The translations under genes were made by a program, and so were the position numbers. The notes beneath the pieces are model-generated. The model saw only the letters and a program-made list of their open reading frames with translations, searched no databases and was not told the origin of the DNA. DNA of 64,000 bases from Beijerinckiaceae bacterium (lineage in GTDB: Bacteria > Pseudomonadota > Alphaproteobacteria > Rhizobiales > Beijerinckiaceae), in the NCBI GenBank assembly GCA_947452005.1, contig CANGBC010000004.1:62001-126000 (forward strand), given 5' to 3'. This document shows positions 17,565 to 25,324 of the stretch, in pieces. The stretch's first letter is position 1; each line of letters begins with the position of its first letter.

Positions 17565-17926
17565 CGTGGCCAACCGAACTGCGCCTGTCGAAAGATCGCC
17601 GCACGCTCAGCGTCAGTTTTGATGATGGCGCGCAATATGAGCTGTCTGCCGAATTGCTGCGCGTGACCAGCCCGTCAGCTGAAGTGCAGGGGCATTCCGA
17701 ATCCGAGCGCAAGACGGTGGGCGGCAAGCGCAATGTCGCCATTCTCTCGGTCGATGCGGTGGGCAATTATGCCGTGCGTCTGGTCTTCGACGATATGCAT
17801 TCGACCGGCATTTATTCGTGGGACTTTTTGGGCGAGCTTGGCGCAAACGCGCAGGCGCGGTTTCAAACCTATCTGGATGATCTGGCCGCCAAAGGGCTTG
17901 ATCGTGACAAGCCGGGCGTCAAATAA
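17561..17926 (+). CDS. DUF971 domain protein
   Basis: A 121-residue protein consisting of one DUF971 domain (the gamma-butyrobetaine hydroxylase N-terminal-like fold). Signature parts are WPTELRLSKDRRTLSVSFDDG at the start and GNYAVRLVFDDMHSTGIYSW near residue 67. The domain is found fused to Mrp in plant HCF101 and is linked to Fe-S metabolism. Overlap with tusA (ATGA) indicates coupling. No catalytic residues are evident. Confidence 0.85.
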   Translation: MTWPTELRLSKDRRTLSVSFDDGAQYELSAELLRVTSPSAEVQGHSESERKTVGGKRNVAILSVDAVGNYAVRLVFDDMHSTGIYSWDFLGELGANAQARFQTYLDDLAAKGLDRDKPGVK

Positions 17927-17928
17927 AC

Positions 17929-18008
17929 CGTCATTGCGCGCCGCAGGCGAAGCAAATCAGAAAGCAGCACATGCGGCTCTGGATTGCTTCGCTTTGCTCG
18001 CAATGACG
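17929..18008. repeat. Dispersed palindromic repeat, copy 4
   Basis: An 80-bp copy starting CGTCATTGCGCG, immediately after the DUF971 stop. The left arm is degenerate (GCAAATCAG instead of GCAATCCAG), the right arm standard. Confidence 0.85.
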
Positions 18009-18013
18009 TTCTG

Positions 18014-19054
18014 TTAATGCCCCACCGGAACCATTTCATTATAAAGAGCGATGACATCTTTCGGTGTAGCCGCAGCGCGTGCAACGAGATCGAGCACGCC
18101 TTTGCCGTCGATCGGTGACAATTCAATATTCACCTTCTCCGCATCGGCCTGAAACTCCTTGTCGGCGACCATGCTGACAAAAGCCTTTTGCAGCGCGCTG
18201 GCGCGATCAGCGGGCACGCCGGGCGGTGCCAGAAATGGCAGCGCCATGAAGAACGGCAGTTCGGCAAATTCCACCAAGGCCCGCATGCGCGGATCGGTGG
18301 CAAGCTCGCGGCCTGTTGGCACATCAGGCAAAGCTGGCAGACGTGTGATGCGGCCAAACTGGATGAGAGGGCGCACTTTTTTGCCGTTCCACAGCGAGGG
18401 CTGGCCTGCGCGCACGGAATTATAGCCAATCACTTGTCCATCAAGCTCGCGCCGCTCCATGGCAAGGAACATGGGCGCTGCACCGGGATAGCCGCGCACA
18501 ACATCAATGTTCATGCCGAGCACGGTTTTCGCAATGATGGCGAACGTCAGATTGGTCGAGCCTGGCTGATCGCCACCAAGCTTCACCGAAATGCCGGGCT
18601 TGTGGAGATCAGCTGCGGTTTTAGCCGGATGATCATCATTGACGAGCAACAGATAGCCATCATCTGCATAAGACGACAAAGAGCCGAGCCACGTGAATTT
18701 TTGCGGATCGAATTTGGCATTGGTGTTGCCTTGGATCTGCAGCTGCATGGTGCCACGCTGGATGAGCGAGATCACCGAGCCATCGCGCTCGACCGTATTG
18801 TAGAGTTTGTTGGCAGCCACAAGTCCGCCGCCGCCGGGCAGATTCTGCACGACAATATTGGGCTGACCCGGGATGAAACGGCCAAGATGGCGTGAGACGA
18901 GGCGGCCTGAAATATCATTGATGCCGCCGGGTGAGGTGGGCACAACGAGTGTGATGGTGCGGCCTTTGTAGAAACTTTCAACGCTTTCTTGCGCATGGGC
19001 TGCGAGCGGCAAGGTGGCGAGGGCAAGTGCGGTTAATAGCGTGCGGCGATCCAT
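18014..19054 (-). CDS. Bug/TctC-family tripartite transporter solute-binding protein
   Basis: A 346-residue periplasmic binding protein of the TTT family, which captures small carboxylates. It begins MDRRTLLTALALATLPLAAHA, a signal peptide, followed by the family start SFYKGRTITLVVPTSPGG and the ligand loop LPGGGGLVAAN near residue 95. GAGGAG precedes the ATG. No TctA/TctB genes are adjacent, so it must use a shared permease or act as a sensor protein. It is the last gene on the minus strand of the cupin-EutA-Rieske block, separated from it by two repeat copies. Confidence 0.92.
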   Translation of the reverse strand: MDRRTLLTALALATLPLAAHAQESVESFYKGRTITLVVPTSPGGINDISGRLVSRHLGRFIPGQPNIVVQNLPGGGGLVAANKLYNTVERDGSVISLIQRGTMQLQIQGNTNAKFDPQKFTWLGSLSSYADDGYLLLVNDDHPAKTAADLHKPGISVKLGGDQPGSTNLTFAIIAKTVLGMNIDVVRGYPGAAPMFLAMERRELDGQVIGYNSVRAGQPSLWNGKKVRPLIQFGRITRLPALPDVPTGRELATDPRMRALVEFAELPFFMALPFLAPPGVPADRASALQKAFVSMVADKEFQADAEKVNIELSPIDGKGVLDLVARAAATPKDVIALYNEMVPVGH

Positions 19055-19082
19055 GGAGTGTTCTCCTCAATCATTATCAGTT

Positions 19083-19128
19083 CGTCACTGCGAGCGTTCT
19101 GGATTGCTTCGCTTCGCTCGCAATGACG
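19083..19128. repeat. Dispersed palindromic repeat, copy 5 (short)
   Basis: A 46-bp version: the outer CGTCACTGCGAGCG arm runs straight into TTCTGGATTGCTTCG...GCAATGACG, so most of the left half and the centre are deleted. It shows that internal deletion of the element occurs. Confidence 0.85.
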
Positions 19129-19135
19129 GTGCGCT

Positions 19136-19873
19136 TCATTTCGGAAGCGGTGGCATGGTTTCGAGGATCTTGCCGTAACCCGCCTTGGGCTCGTTGATAT
19201 GCAAGCGGCGCTGCACTTCCCACACGCGCGCGGGCACGGGGTGAATGACCGGCACACCGAGATCTTGTTCGAGCATGTGAATGATATTGAGCACACGCCA
19301 GCCTGAGCCCAGCATGTAGATCACATCGCCGCCGCCTGATTTCAAGAAGGCTTTCTTGATATGGCCATAGACCTGCTCGCCGGAAAGTTCCTGCGCGCGG
19401 TCGAAAGGCACTTCAATGCCCGCCATACATTTCACATCAAAACCCGCATCCTGAAAATAGCGCGAGAATGTGTTGTTGATGTCGCCGGGGAAGTAGGTCG
19501 CACCGACGATGCTCTTGGCGCCAAGCGCGCGCATGGCGGTAATGTGGTTCTGGCCCGAGGTGAAAATCGGCACGCCGAATTTTTCTTCCCAGCCTTTGAC
19601 GATTTCCGATTCGCGCTTCAGGCCCTGCACCATGAAAGGCGGGGCACCCGATGGGTGAATGAGATCGCAGCCGGCATCGGCGCAGATTTTGATCTGGTCC
19701 TCGTAAGCGGCAAAAACTTTTTCAAACTCATCACGCGTGCCGCGGCTGATGTTGAGAAACATCGGAATGACGCCGATACCTTCGGGTGCGAGCCGGATGA
19801 ATTCTTCGGTCGAGCCCGGACGCAATGTCGGGTGCACCATGCCAAGCGTGCCACGCCAGCTTGAAAAGCCCAT
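19136..19873 (-). CDS. Asp/Glu racemase / maleate isomerase-fold protein lacking both catalytic cysteines
   Basis: A 245-residue protein with the arylmalonate decarboxylase / maleate cis-trans isomerase fold, recognised by the start GTLGMVHPTLRPG, the segment VPIFTSGQNHITAMRALGAK and the C-terminal LGVPVIHPVPARVWEV. In the active families two cysteines face each other; here the matching loops read HPSGAPPF (about residue 93) and LGSGWRVL (about residue 195), without cysteine. GGGAGG lies 8 nt before the ATG at 19873, which decides the start. It is grouped with a bicupin, an EutA-like protein and a Rieske oxygenase. The reaction cannot be stated. Confidence 0.75.
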   Translation of the reverse strand: MGFSSWRGTLGMVHPTLRPGSTEEFIRLAPEGIGVIPMFLNISRGTRDEFEKVFAAYEDQIKICADAGCDLIHPSGAPPFMVQGLKRESEIVKGWEEKFGVPIFTSGQNHITAMRALGAKSIVGATYFPGDINNTFSRYFQDAGFDVKCMAGIEVPFDRAQELSGEQVYGHIKKAFLKSGGGDVIYMLGSGWRVLNIIHMLEQDLGVPVIHPVPARVWEVQRRLHINEPKAGYGKILETMPPLPK

Positions 19874-19957
19874 GTATATTCCTCCCAAATCGCCCGGTCT
19901 TTGCGCCGGTGCGGATGGGGGCAGTTTAGGGGAGGAGATTGGTGCTGGCTAGGGGTT

Positions 19958-20047
19958 CGTCATTGCGAGCGGAGCGAAGCAATCCAGAGGCCTCACGTGT
20001 CGCTTCTGGATTGCCGCGTCGGCCCTGCGGGCCTCCTCGCAATGACG
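19958..20047. repeat. Dispersed palindromic repeat, copy 6
   Basis: A 90-bp copy with left arm CGTCATTGCGAGCGGAGCGAAG and a right arm variant TTGCCGCGTCGGCCCTGCGGGCCTCCTCGCAATGACG. Confidence 0.9.
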
Positions 20048-20051
20048 GCGC

Positions 20052-20080
20052 AAAAAAGGGGCCCTGAGGCCCCTTTTCAG
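20052..20080 (-). terminator. Rho-independent terminator after the bicupin gene
   Basis: On the minus strand the stem AAGGGGCC / GGCCCCTT with a short TCAG loop is followed by a run of T. It lies 6 bp past the stop of the bicupin gene, so the EutA-bicupin transcript probably ends here. Confidence 0.85.
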
Positions 20081-20085
20081 TAAAG

Positions 20086-21192
20086 TCACACGGCGACGTT
20101 GAACTTGTCCATCTTGGGCGTCACGCCGTTCTTCTTCATCTCTTCCAGCCATTCGCGGTGGATGCGCGGATCCTGATCTTCATATTCGATCTGGTCGCCA
20201 CCTTCCTTGATGGAGAGCGAGACGGCACCCTTTTCGCCATTCACACCGATCAGCGAGCGGCGCTGCGATAACATGGTGGGGTAGCGCAGGCCACCGACTG
20301 CGGTCGCGAGATAACGCGCCGGTTCGGTCGATGTGTTGAAGTGCTGATGGAACTGCTGGTCGGCTGGCGGGAAGACGGTGCCGTGCTTCCAGTCGATGCG
20401 GATGAAATCTTTTTCATGCGGATACCAGAGCAGTGAATAGCCGTGGCCAGTGACGCACATGACGTGGAAAGACGGCCCGTGCTTGTGGCCCTTCTTGTAG
20501 GTGCCCACCGGCATTTCCGAAATATGCGCATGCATAATGCCATCGGCCAGCACGAACATGATGTTGGTGCCGCCAGCTCCACGATCACCCCAGCTCTTCA
20601 ACTCAATGCCTGCGAGATCGGGAACGAAATTGGTTTCCCACATGTGGTTGCCCGGACGCACGGTGATGAGATCACCTTCGCCCGAGAAGTAACCCTGCTT
20701 GCCCGCACGCGACATGAAATCGCGATTGGTCTGGAACACGAAATCTTCGTCATGGAAGACGTTCATGATCATCGGCAGATTGGTGGTGGAGACCAGCAAA
20801 GCGCGCTCGCGGCCCGAGCCATTGAAATGGCGATGCGTGGCATTGAGCGGGATCGCAAAGAGGCTTTTCGGGCCCCATTCAAACGAGCGCTTGGTGCCAT
20901 CGGCAAATTCAATCTGCGTCGAGCCTGTGCCTTCGAGTACATAGATGACATCTTCATAGAGATGCTTTTGCGGCGATGTTGACTGGCCCGGGCCAATGTC
21001 AAACAGGAACATGTTGGAGAAGTCGCCGCGACCCTTCAGATGAACGGCGGCACCCTTCACGCCATAGCGCGCCCAGGGCTTGGTCTCGACGCAGAAGAGA
21101 TCGACGCCGTAATCCTCATGGACCGGCAGACCCTCTTTTTCGACCCAGTTCAGATAGGGATCAACGCCATAGCGCGGCTTGTCGTCAGACAT
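20086..21192 (-). CDS. Bicupin protein, probable metal-dependent dioxygenase-like enzyme
   Basis: A 368-residue soluble protein with two cupin domains. Metal-site style motifs are QKHLYEDVIYVLEGTGS near residue 76 and HKHGPSFHVMCVTGHGYS near residue 238. The overall plan is like gentisate-type bicupins, but the sequence is not close enough for a substrate call. GGGAGTGAACC precedes the ATG. It follows the EutA-like gene by 24 bp and is terminated right after its stop, so both are probably expressed together. A role in the degradation pathway of the neighbouring Rieske oxygenase is inference. Confidence 0.75.
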   Translation of the reverse strand: MSDDKPRYGVDPYLNWVEKEGLPVHEDYGVDLFCVETKPWARYGVKGAAVHLKGRGDFSNMFLFDIGPGQSTSPQKHLYEDVIYVLEGTGSTQIEFADGTKRSFEWGPKSLFAIPLNATHRHFNGSGRERALLVSTTNLPMIMNVFHDEDFVFQTNRDFMSRAGKQGYFSGEGDLITVRPGNHMWETNFVPDLAGIELKSWGDRGAGGTNIMFVLADGIMHAHISEMPVGTYKKGHKHGPSFHVMCVTGHGYSLLWYPHEKDFIRIDWKHGTVFPPADQQFHQHFNTSTEPARYLATAVGGLRYPTMLSQRRSLIGVNGEKGAVSLSIKEGGDQIEYEDQDPRIHREWLEEMKKNGVTPKMDKFNVAV

Positions 21193-21216
21193 GGTTCACT
21201 CCCGTGTGTTTTTGTT

Positions 21217-22746
21217 TCACTGATGATTGGCAGGATTGTCGAAGAGCAGGGATTTGATGACGACCGGCACAACGCCGGGCGGTGAAATCAATTCGCCAAT
21301 GTCGACAAAGTCGAGTTCTTGCAGCTGCACGCCATCAATCGAGACGACAGGGCCTTCAACCCCCTCTTCATCTTGCAGCAAGCGGCCCATGGTGCGGCCG
21401 ACATCGCCATCGATCATGAGGCACAATGTGTTGGTGCGTTTGCCATCGGGCGCGACTGCAGCCTTGATTGCCTTGGCAGCATTGGCGAGACGCGAATATT
21501 CCGGATCACCATGCCAAGGGAAAGCAATGGCAAGCCGCGCGCTTGGTTCGAGATCAAGCACCGCCATTTTTTCGTGGATGCGCTTGATGATGTCGGCAGC
21601 TGGAATGTCTTCCGACAGATCCATGCCGATCTGCACAACAGGGATATTGTGGACGGGTAGCACGCCCTCCTGATCCTTGGGCAGATAGATGGTCTTGCCA
21701 GACACCTGCACCGTGAATTGCGAGGCGCCGATCACGGTTGCGCGGATGCGATTGCCCGGATCTTCCACCGGAATGGTGCAGCGGGCTGCGAGCTTTTCGC
21801 GAATGGCAGCGGCCAATGGCTTGGCAATATCGCCAAACTCTTCTTCTTCCGTGCCGAAAATATATTCCGACACGCCACCCGAGAAGGTGATGATCTCAGG
21901 TGTGAGCGAACGATCAAGCGGTTCGGTGAGGGCGATCTTTTGGCCGAGCTCATCGAGCGGTTCATTGACGATTTGATCAATGGCGAGGTCCGCCAGACGC
22001 ACAGCGATTTTCTTGCGCGTCATCGCATTGGAGAGCGCGCCGGGCGTGGTGGGCAGGCCGAGATCATCTGCCACCAATTGGGCTGATTCATCGACACGCG
22101 TCCAGCCTGTCTTGCCGTCATGTGCGACAAGGCGTCCACCGACAGCGAAAGCGGCGACGGATTTGATCATGCCCTTGTCGATGAGCGCGAGCTTGGTGGT
22201 GCCACCGCCAATATCGACGTGCAGCACGACAGCGTTCTTGGCTTTCGATAAAGCAACCGCGCCGGAGCCGTGGGCGGCGAGTGTGCATTCGAGTTTGTGG
22301 CCTGCTGTGGCGCAGACGAATTTGCCGGATTCTTCTGCAAAGAGCTCGTCAATGGCACGCGCGTTGGAGCGCTTGATGGCCTCGCCCGTCAGAATGACGG
22401 CGCCTGTATCAATATCTTCGCGCTTGACCTTCGCATCGCGGTAGCAGGCGCGGATAAATTCTTGCAGGTAGGCAGCATCAATCATGCCGTTGGGCAGGAA
22501 AGGTGTGAGCATGATCGGCGAACGCCAGACCACTTCACGCCCCGTCACGACAAAGCGCGCCGAGAGGCCTTGCGAGATGCGCTGCAATGTCACTTTTGCA
22601 AACAGCAGATGTGAGGTGGATGAGCCAATGTCGATGCCGACTGTTTTCAGCTCAACTGATTCCTGCGCCCAAATCCAGGCGGCCATTGCGGCCTTGTCAT
22701 CATCTGACATGGCATTGTGGTCGTGTTCCTCGTCCATATCGTGCAT
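21217..22746 (-). CDS. eutA: EutA-like reactivating factor (ASKHA ATPase) without EutBC
   Basis: EutA renews inactive adenosylcobalamin on ethanolamine ammonia-lyase with ATP. This 509-residue protein has the two ASKHA nucleotide motifs VGIDIGSSTSHLLFAKV near residue 37 and LHVDIGGGTTKLALID near residue 170, and EutA-typical stretches such as GREVVWRSPIMLTPF and VILTGEAIKRSNARAI. It starts with a His/Asp/Glu-rich tail (HDMDEEHDHN). No eutB, eutC or other cobalamin enzyme is in the window. It sits between Rieske oxygenase and bicupin genes on the same strand, so its client here may be different. Family call is firm, role is open. Confidence 0.82.
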   Translation of the reverse strand: MHDMDEEHDHNAMSDDDKAAMAAWIWAQESVELKTVGIDIGSSTSHLLFAKVTLQRISQGLSARFVVTGREVVWRSPIMLTPFLPNGMIDAAYLQEFIRACYRDAKVKREDIDTGAVILTGEAIKRSNARAIDELFAEESGKFVCATAGHKLECTLAAHGSGAVALSKAKNAVVLHVDIGGGTTKLALIDKGMIKSVAAFAVGGRLVAHDGKTGWTRVDESAQLVADDLGLPTTPGALSNAMTRKKIAVRLADLAIDQIVNEPLDELGQKIALTEPLDRSLTPEIITFSGGVSEYIFGTEEEEFGDIAKPLAAAIREKLAARCTIPVEDPGNRIRATVIGASQFTVQVSGKTIYLPKDQEGVLPVHNIPVVQIGMDLSEDIPAADIIKRIHEKMAVLDLEPSARLAIAFPWHGDPEYSRLANAAKAIKAAVAPDGKRTNTLCLMIDGDVGRTMGRLLQDEEGVEGPVVSIDGVQLQELDFVDIGELISPPGVVPVVIKSLLFDNPANHQ

Positions 22747-22785
22747 TTTTGGGGACCTTCTATCCGGGCCTTTGTTTCAGGGCAT

Positions 22786-24090
22786 TTACTCTGCTGCGTG
22801 AGATTTGGCCTGATGCGCCATTTCTTCGGGTGTGACGCCCATCACGCGCCAATCATTTGTTTTGGGCACCACGCCTTCAAAAGACATGAGCTTGTTGTGG
22901 GGAATGCGCGGCTCTACCGTGCCGATAGCTGGACCGCCAGCAGCGAAGCTTTGTGCGGCAGCAACCATTTGCTTGCGGAATTCGACAATGGCAAGATCGC
23001 TCGCACCCAGACGGTCGTGGGTGCGATCAGCAATCGGCCCCATCGTTTCCCACATGACAATGTCCTGATTGGGAATGCCGGGAATGCCCGTGAAATTACC
23101 AAGCTTCATCGCTTTGCGATCTTGCAGGTAATTGTTCGCGCGATTGCGGACCTTGATGAAATATTTATCCACATCAATGCCAACCTGCGCATGCAAGAAT
23201 TTGCGCCATTCTTCCGTTGCAGGTGTGGTTGCCGCATCGCCCCAGGCGATGAAGTGGAAGGCCGTGTGTGTGTCATCTGTCGGCACATGCAGAATGGCGA
23301 CATTGTAGAGATTGTTGGGCGGGATCAGCACGCTATAGGGCGCGATGAACAGCGTTGTGCGGATGTAATCATGCGTCTGCGGATTGGCGATGGGCTTGCG
23401 GATCGCGGCATAGCGAAAGCCAAAAGACGTGCGCTGCACTTGCATGCGCGGGGCTTTGTCGGTTGAGGGGCGCAGCCAATTTGTGTCTGTCGCAGCCGCA
23501 CCCGGCACACGCGCTGGCACCATGTCGGAGGAATGGAGCGACGAGGAATGCGCGCTATCAATCGCGCCTTCTAGAATTTGCGCCCAATTGCAGTCGATGT
23601 GAATCTTGGCAATCGACACGCGGGTGTCTGGTGTGGGCTGGAACACGGGCGGCTCAAATTCGGGCATGGTTTCAGCTGGACCCATATAGACCCAGACGAA
23701 GCCCGCGCCTTCGCGCACTGGATAGGCTTTGTGCTTCACCTTTTCGACAAGGCCCGTGCCCGGCGGCTCGGAGGCCATTTCGACCACATTGCCTTCGACG
23801 TCGATTTTCCAGCCGTGATAGAGGCAGCGCAGGCCGCATTCTTCGTTGCGGCCGAAGACCAGCGAAGCGCGGCGGTGCGGGCACATTTCATCCAGAATGC
23901 CGACGCGGCCTTCGGTATCGCGGAAGACGACGAGATCTTCGCCCAGAAGGCGCAGCTTCAGCGGATCGCAATCCGGCTCTGGCACTTCTTCAATGAGGCA
24001 AGCGGGCAGCCAATGGCGGCGCATGATCTGGCCCATGGGCGCATCGCCCTCGACACGGCACAGGAGGTCGTTTTCCTCTTTCGTGAGCAT
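22786..24090 (-). CDS. Rieske-type ring-hydroxylating oxygenase, large subunit
   Basis: A 434-residue oxygenase of the phthalate 4,5-dioxygenase / vanillate demethylase class. The Rieske 2Fe-2S site is CPHRRASLVFGRNEE then CLYHGWKID (CxH...CxxH) near residues 70-95. The mononuclear iron site reads DSAHSSSLH (D-x2-H-x4-H) near residue 180. There is no small beta subunit nearby, as expected for this class. The matching reductase is divergently encoded at 24353. GAGGAAACGCC precedes the ATG. Substrate is unknown, but the Gfo/Idh/MocA neighbour suggests an aromatic carboxylate. Confidence 0.9.
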   Translation of the reverse strand: MLTKEENDLLCRVEGDAPMGQIMRRHWLPACLIEEVPEPDCDPLKLRLLGEDLVVFRDTEGRVGILDEMCPHRRASLVFGRNEECGLRCLYHGWKIDVEGNVVEMASEPPGTGLVEKVKHKAYPVREGAGFVWVYMGPAETMPEFEPPVFQPTPDTRVSIAKIHIDCNWAQILEGAIDSAHSSSLHSSDMVPARVPGAAATDTNWLRPSTDKAPRMQVQRTSFGFRYAAIRKPIANPQTHDYIRTTLFIAPYSVLIPPNNLYNVAILHVPTDDTHTAFHFIAWGDAATTPATEEWRKFLHAQVGIDVDKYFIKVRNRANNYLQDRKAMKLGNFTGIPGIPNQDIVMWETMGPIADRTHDRLGASDLAIVEFRKQMVAAAQSFAAGGPAIGTVEPRIPHNKLMSFEGVVPKTNDWRVMGVTPEEMAHQAKSHAAE

Positions 24091-24352
24091 GGCGTTTCCT
24101 CGACTTGCTTAGCTCTCTAAGTTTCTGCCAGAATAGCGGGGAGATGGGGGATTGTCCACGGGGCAGGGGCGCCTTTCAGCCGTCTTTGCGAGCGTAAGCG
24201 AAGCAATCCAGAGGGGACACGGAGGCCCATGGATGAGGGCAAGCATCGCACGACCCCCACCCCCAACCCCTCCCCACAAGGGGGAGGGGGATGGGCAGCC
24301 CCCTTGAACAAATATCCTTAGCCCTCTAAGTATATGCGCGAGTGCGGAGGGG
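24091..24352. promoter_or_regulatory. Divergent promoter region with two truncated repeats
   Basis: The 262-bp gap separates the Rieske oxygenase and its reductase and must hold both promoters. A half copy of the dispersed palindrome (CGTCTTTGCGAGCG...AGCAATCCAGAG) lies at 24181-24211. A C-rich/G-rich stem CCCCTCCCC / GGGGGAGGGG of the second repeat family lies at about 24258-24290. The short motif TTAGCTCTCTAAG near 24109 recurs as TTAGCCCTCTAAG near 24319, so it may be a paired operator. No hexamer promoter could be fixed with confidence. Confidence 0.45.
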
Positions 24353-25315
24353 ATGATGGCGGTCGAAGAGCTGAAACAGGCCTTGCGGATCACGGACAAG
24401 CGGTCAGCGGCGGCGGATATCGAATATTTCGAGCTGAAAAAGCCCGATGGCGGGGAGGTCATGCCCTTCATGCCCGGCGCGCATGTCTCTCTGCGCGTGC
24501 CCAATGGCAAGATCCGCAAATATTCGCTCTGCAATGATGCCGAAGAGCGCGACCGCTATTGCATCGCTGTGAAGCGCGAGACAAACGGGCGCGGCGGCTC
24601 TGTCAGCCTGATTGATGAGGCCAAGATTGGCGACGAGATCATGGTCTCGGCACCGCGCAATGATTTCGAACTGGTGAGCGCGCCGCAATATGTCTTCATC
24701 GCCGGTGGCATTGGCATCACGCCGATCCTGTCGATGATCAAATGGGTGCGCGCTACAGGCACAGCGAAATTCAAACTCTATTATCTGACACGCTCGCCGG
24801 AAATGACGGCTTTTCTCGACGAGCTGAAAGCGCCTGAGCTGCGCGGCATGGTGATCATCCATCATGACGAGGGTGATCCCGACAAGGCTTTTGATCTCTG
24901 GCCAGTCGTCGAAAAGCCCGGTGCAGCGCATCTTTATTGCTGCGGGCCGCGTGGGCTGATGGAAGCTGTGCGCGATATGACCGGACATTGGTCAAGCGCC
25001 AAAGTGCATTTTGAAGATTTCACGCCGCCCGGCGCCATCACCAAGGCGCAGGATGTGCCCTTCACCGTGCGGCTCGCCAAGACGGGCGCTGTTTATGATG
25101 TGCCGGTGGGCCAAACCATTCTCGAAGTGCTGCGCGCGCATGGCCACGATGTTTCATTCTCTTGCGAGAGTGGCTCGTGTGGTTGCTGCAAGACGAAGCT
25201 TGTGTCCGGTGAGGTCGACCACCGCGATCTCGTGCTGGCTGACCATGAGAAGGCGAGCCAGATCATGGTCTGTGTATCGCGCTCTATGGGCGGCGAACTT
25301 GTGCTTGATCTGTAA
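24353..25315 (+). CDS. PDR/VanB-family oxygenase reductase (FMN, NADH, 2Fe-2S)
   Basis: The 320-residue electron donor for a Rieske oxygenase. The order is an FAD/FMN-binding domain with RKYSLCND near residue 53, an NAD-binding domain with IAGGIGITPILSMIKW near 117 and LYCCGPRGLMEAVRD near 200, and a C-terminal plant-type 2Fe-2S domain with CESGSCGCCKT near 275 and a fourth cysteine in MVCVSRS. GGAGGGG precedes tandem ATGs at 24353 and 24356. It is divergent from the oxygenase gene and followed after 9 bp by the dehydrogenase gene. Confidence 0.93.
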   Translation: MMAVEELKQALRITDKRSAAADIEYFELKKPDGGEVMPFMPGAHVSLRVPNGKIRKYSLCNDAEERDRYCIAVKRETNGRGGSVSLIDEAKIGDEIMVSAPRNDFELVSAPQYVFIAGGIGITPILSMIKWVRATGTAKFKLYYLTRSPEMTAFLDELKAPELRGMVIIHHDEGDPDKAFDLWPVVEKPGAAHLYCCGPRGLMEAVRDMTGHWSSAKVHFEDFTPPGAITKAQDVPFTVRLAKTGAVYDVPVGQTILEVLRAHGHDVSFSCESGSCGCCKTKLVSGEVDHRDLVLADHEKASQIMVCVSRSMGGELVLDL

Positions 25316-25324
25316 GGCTGACCC

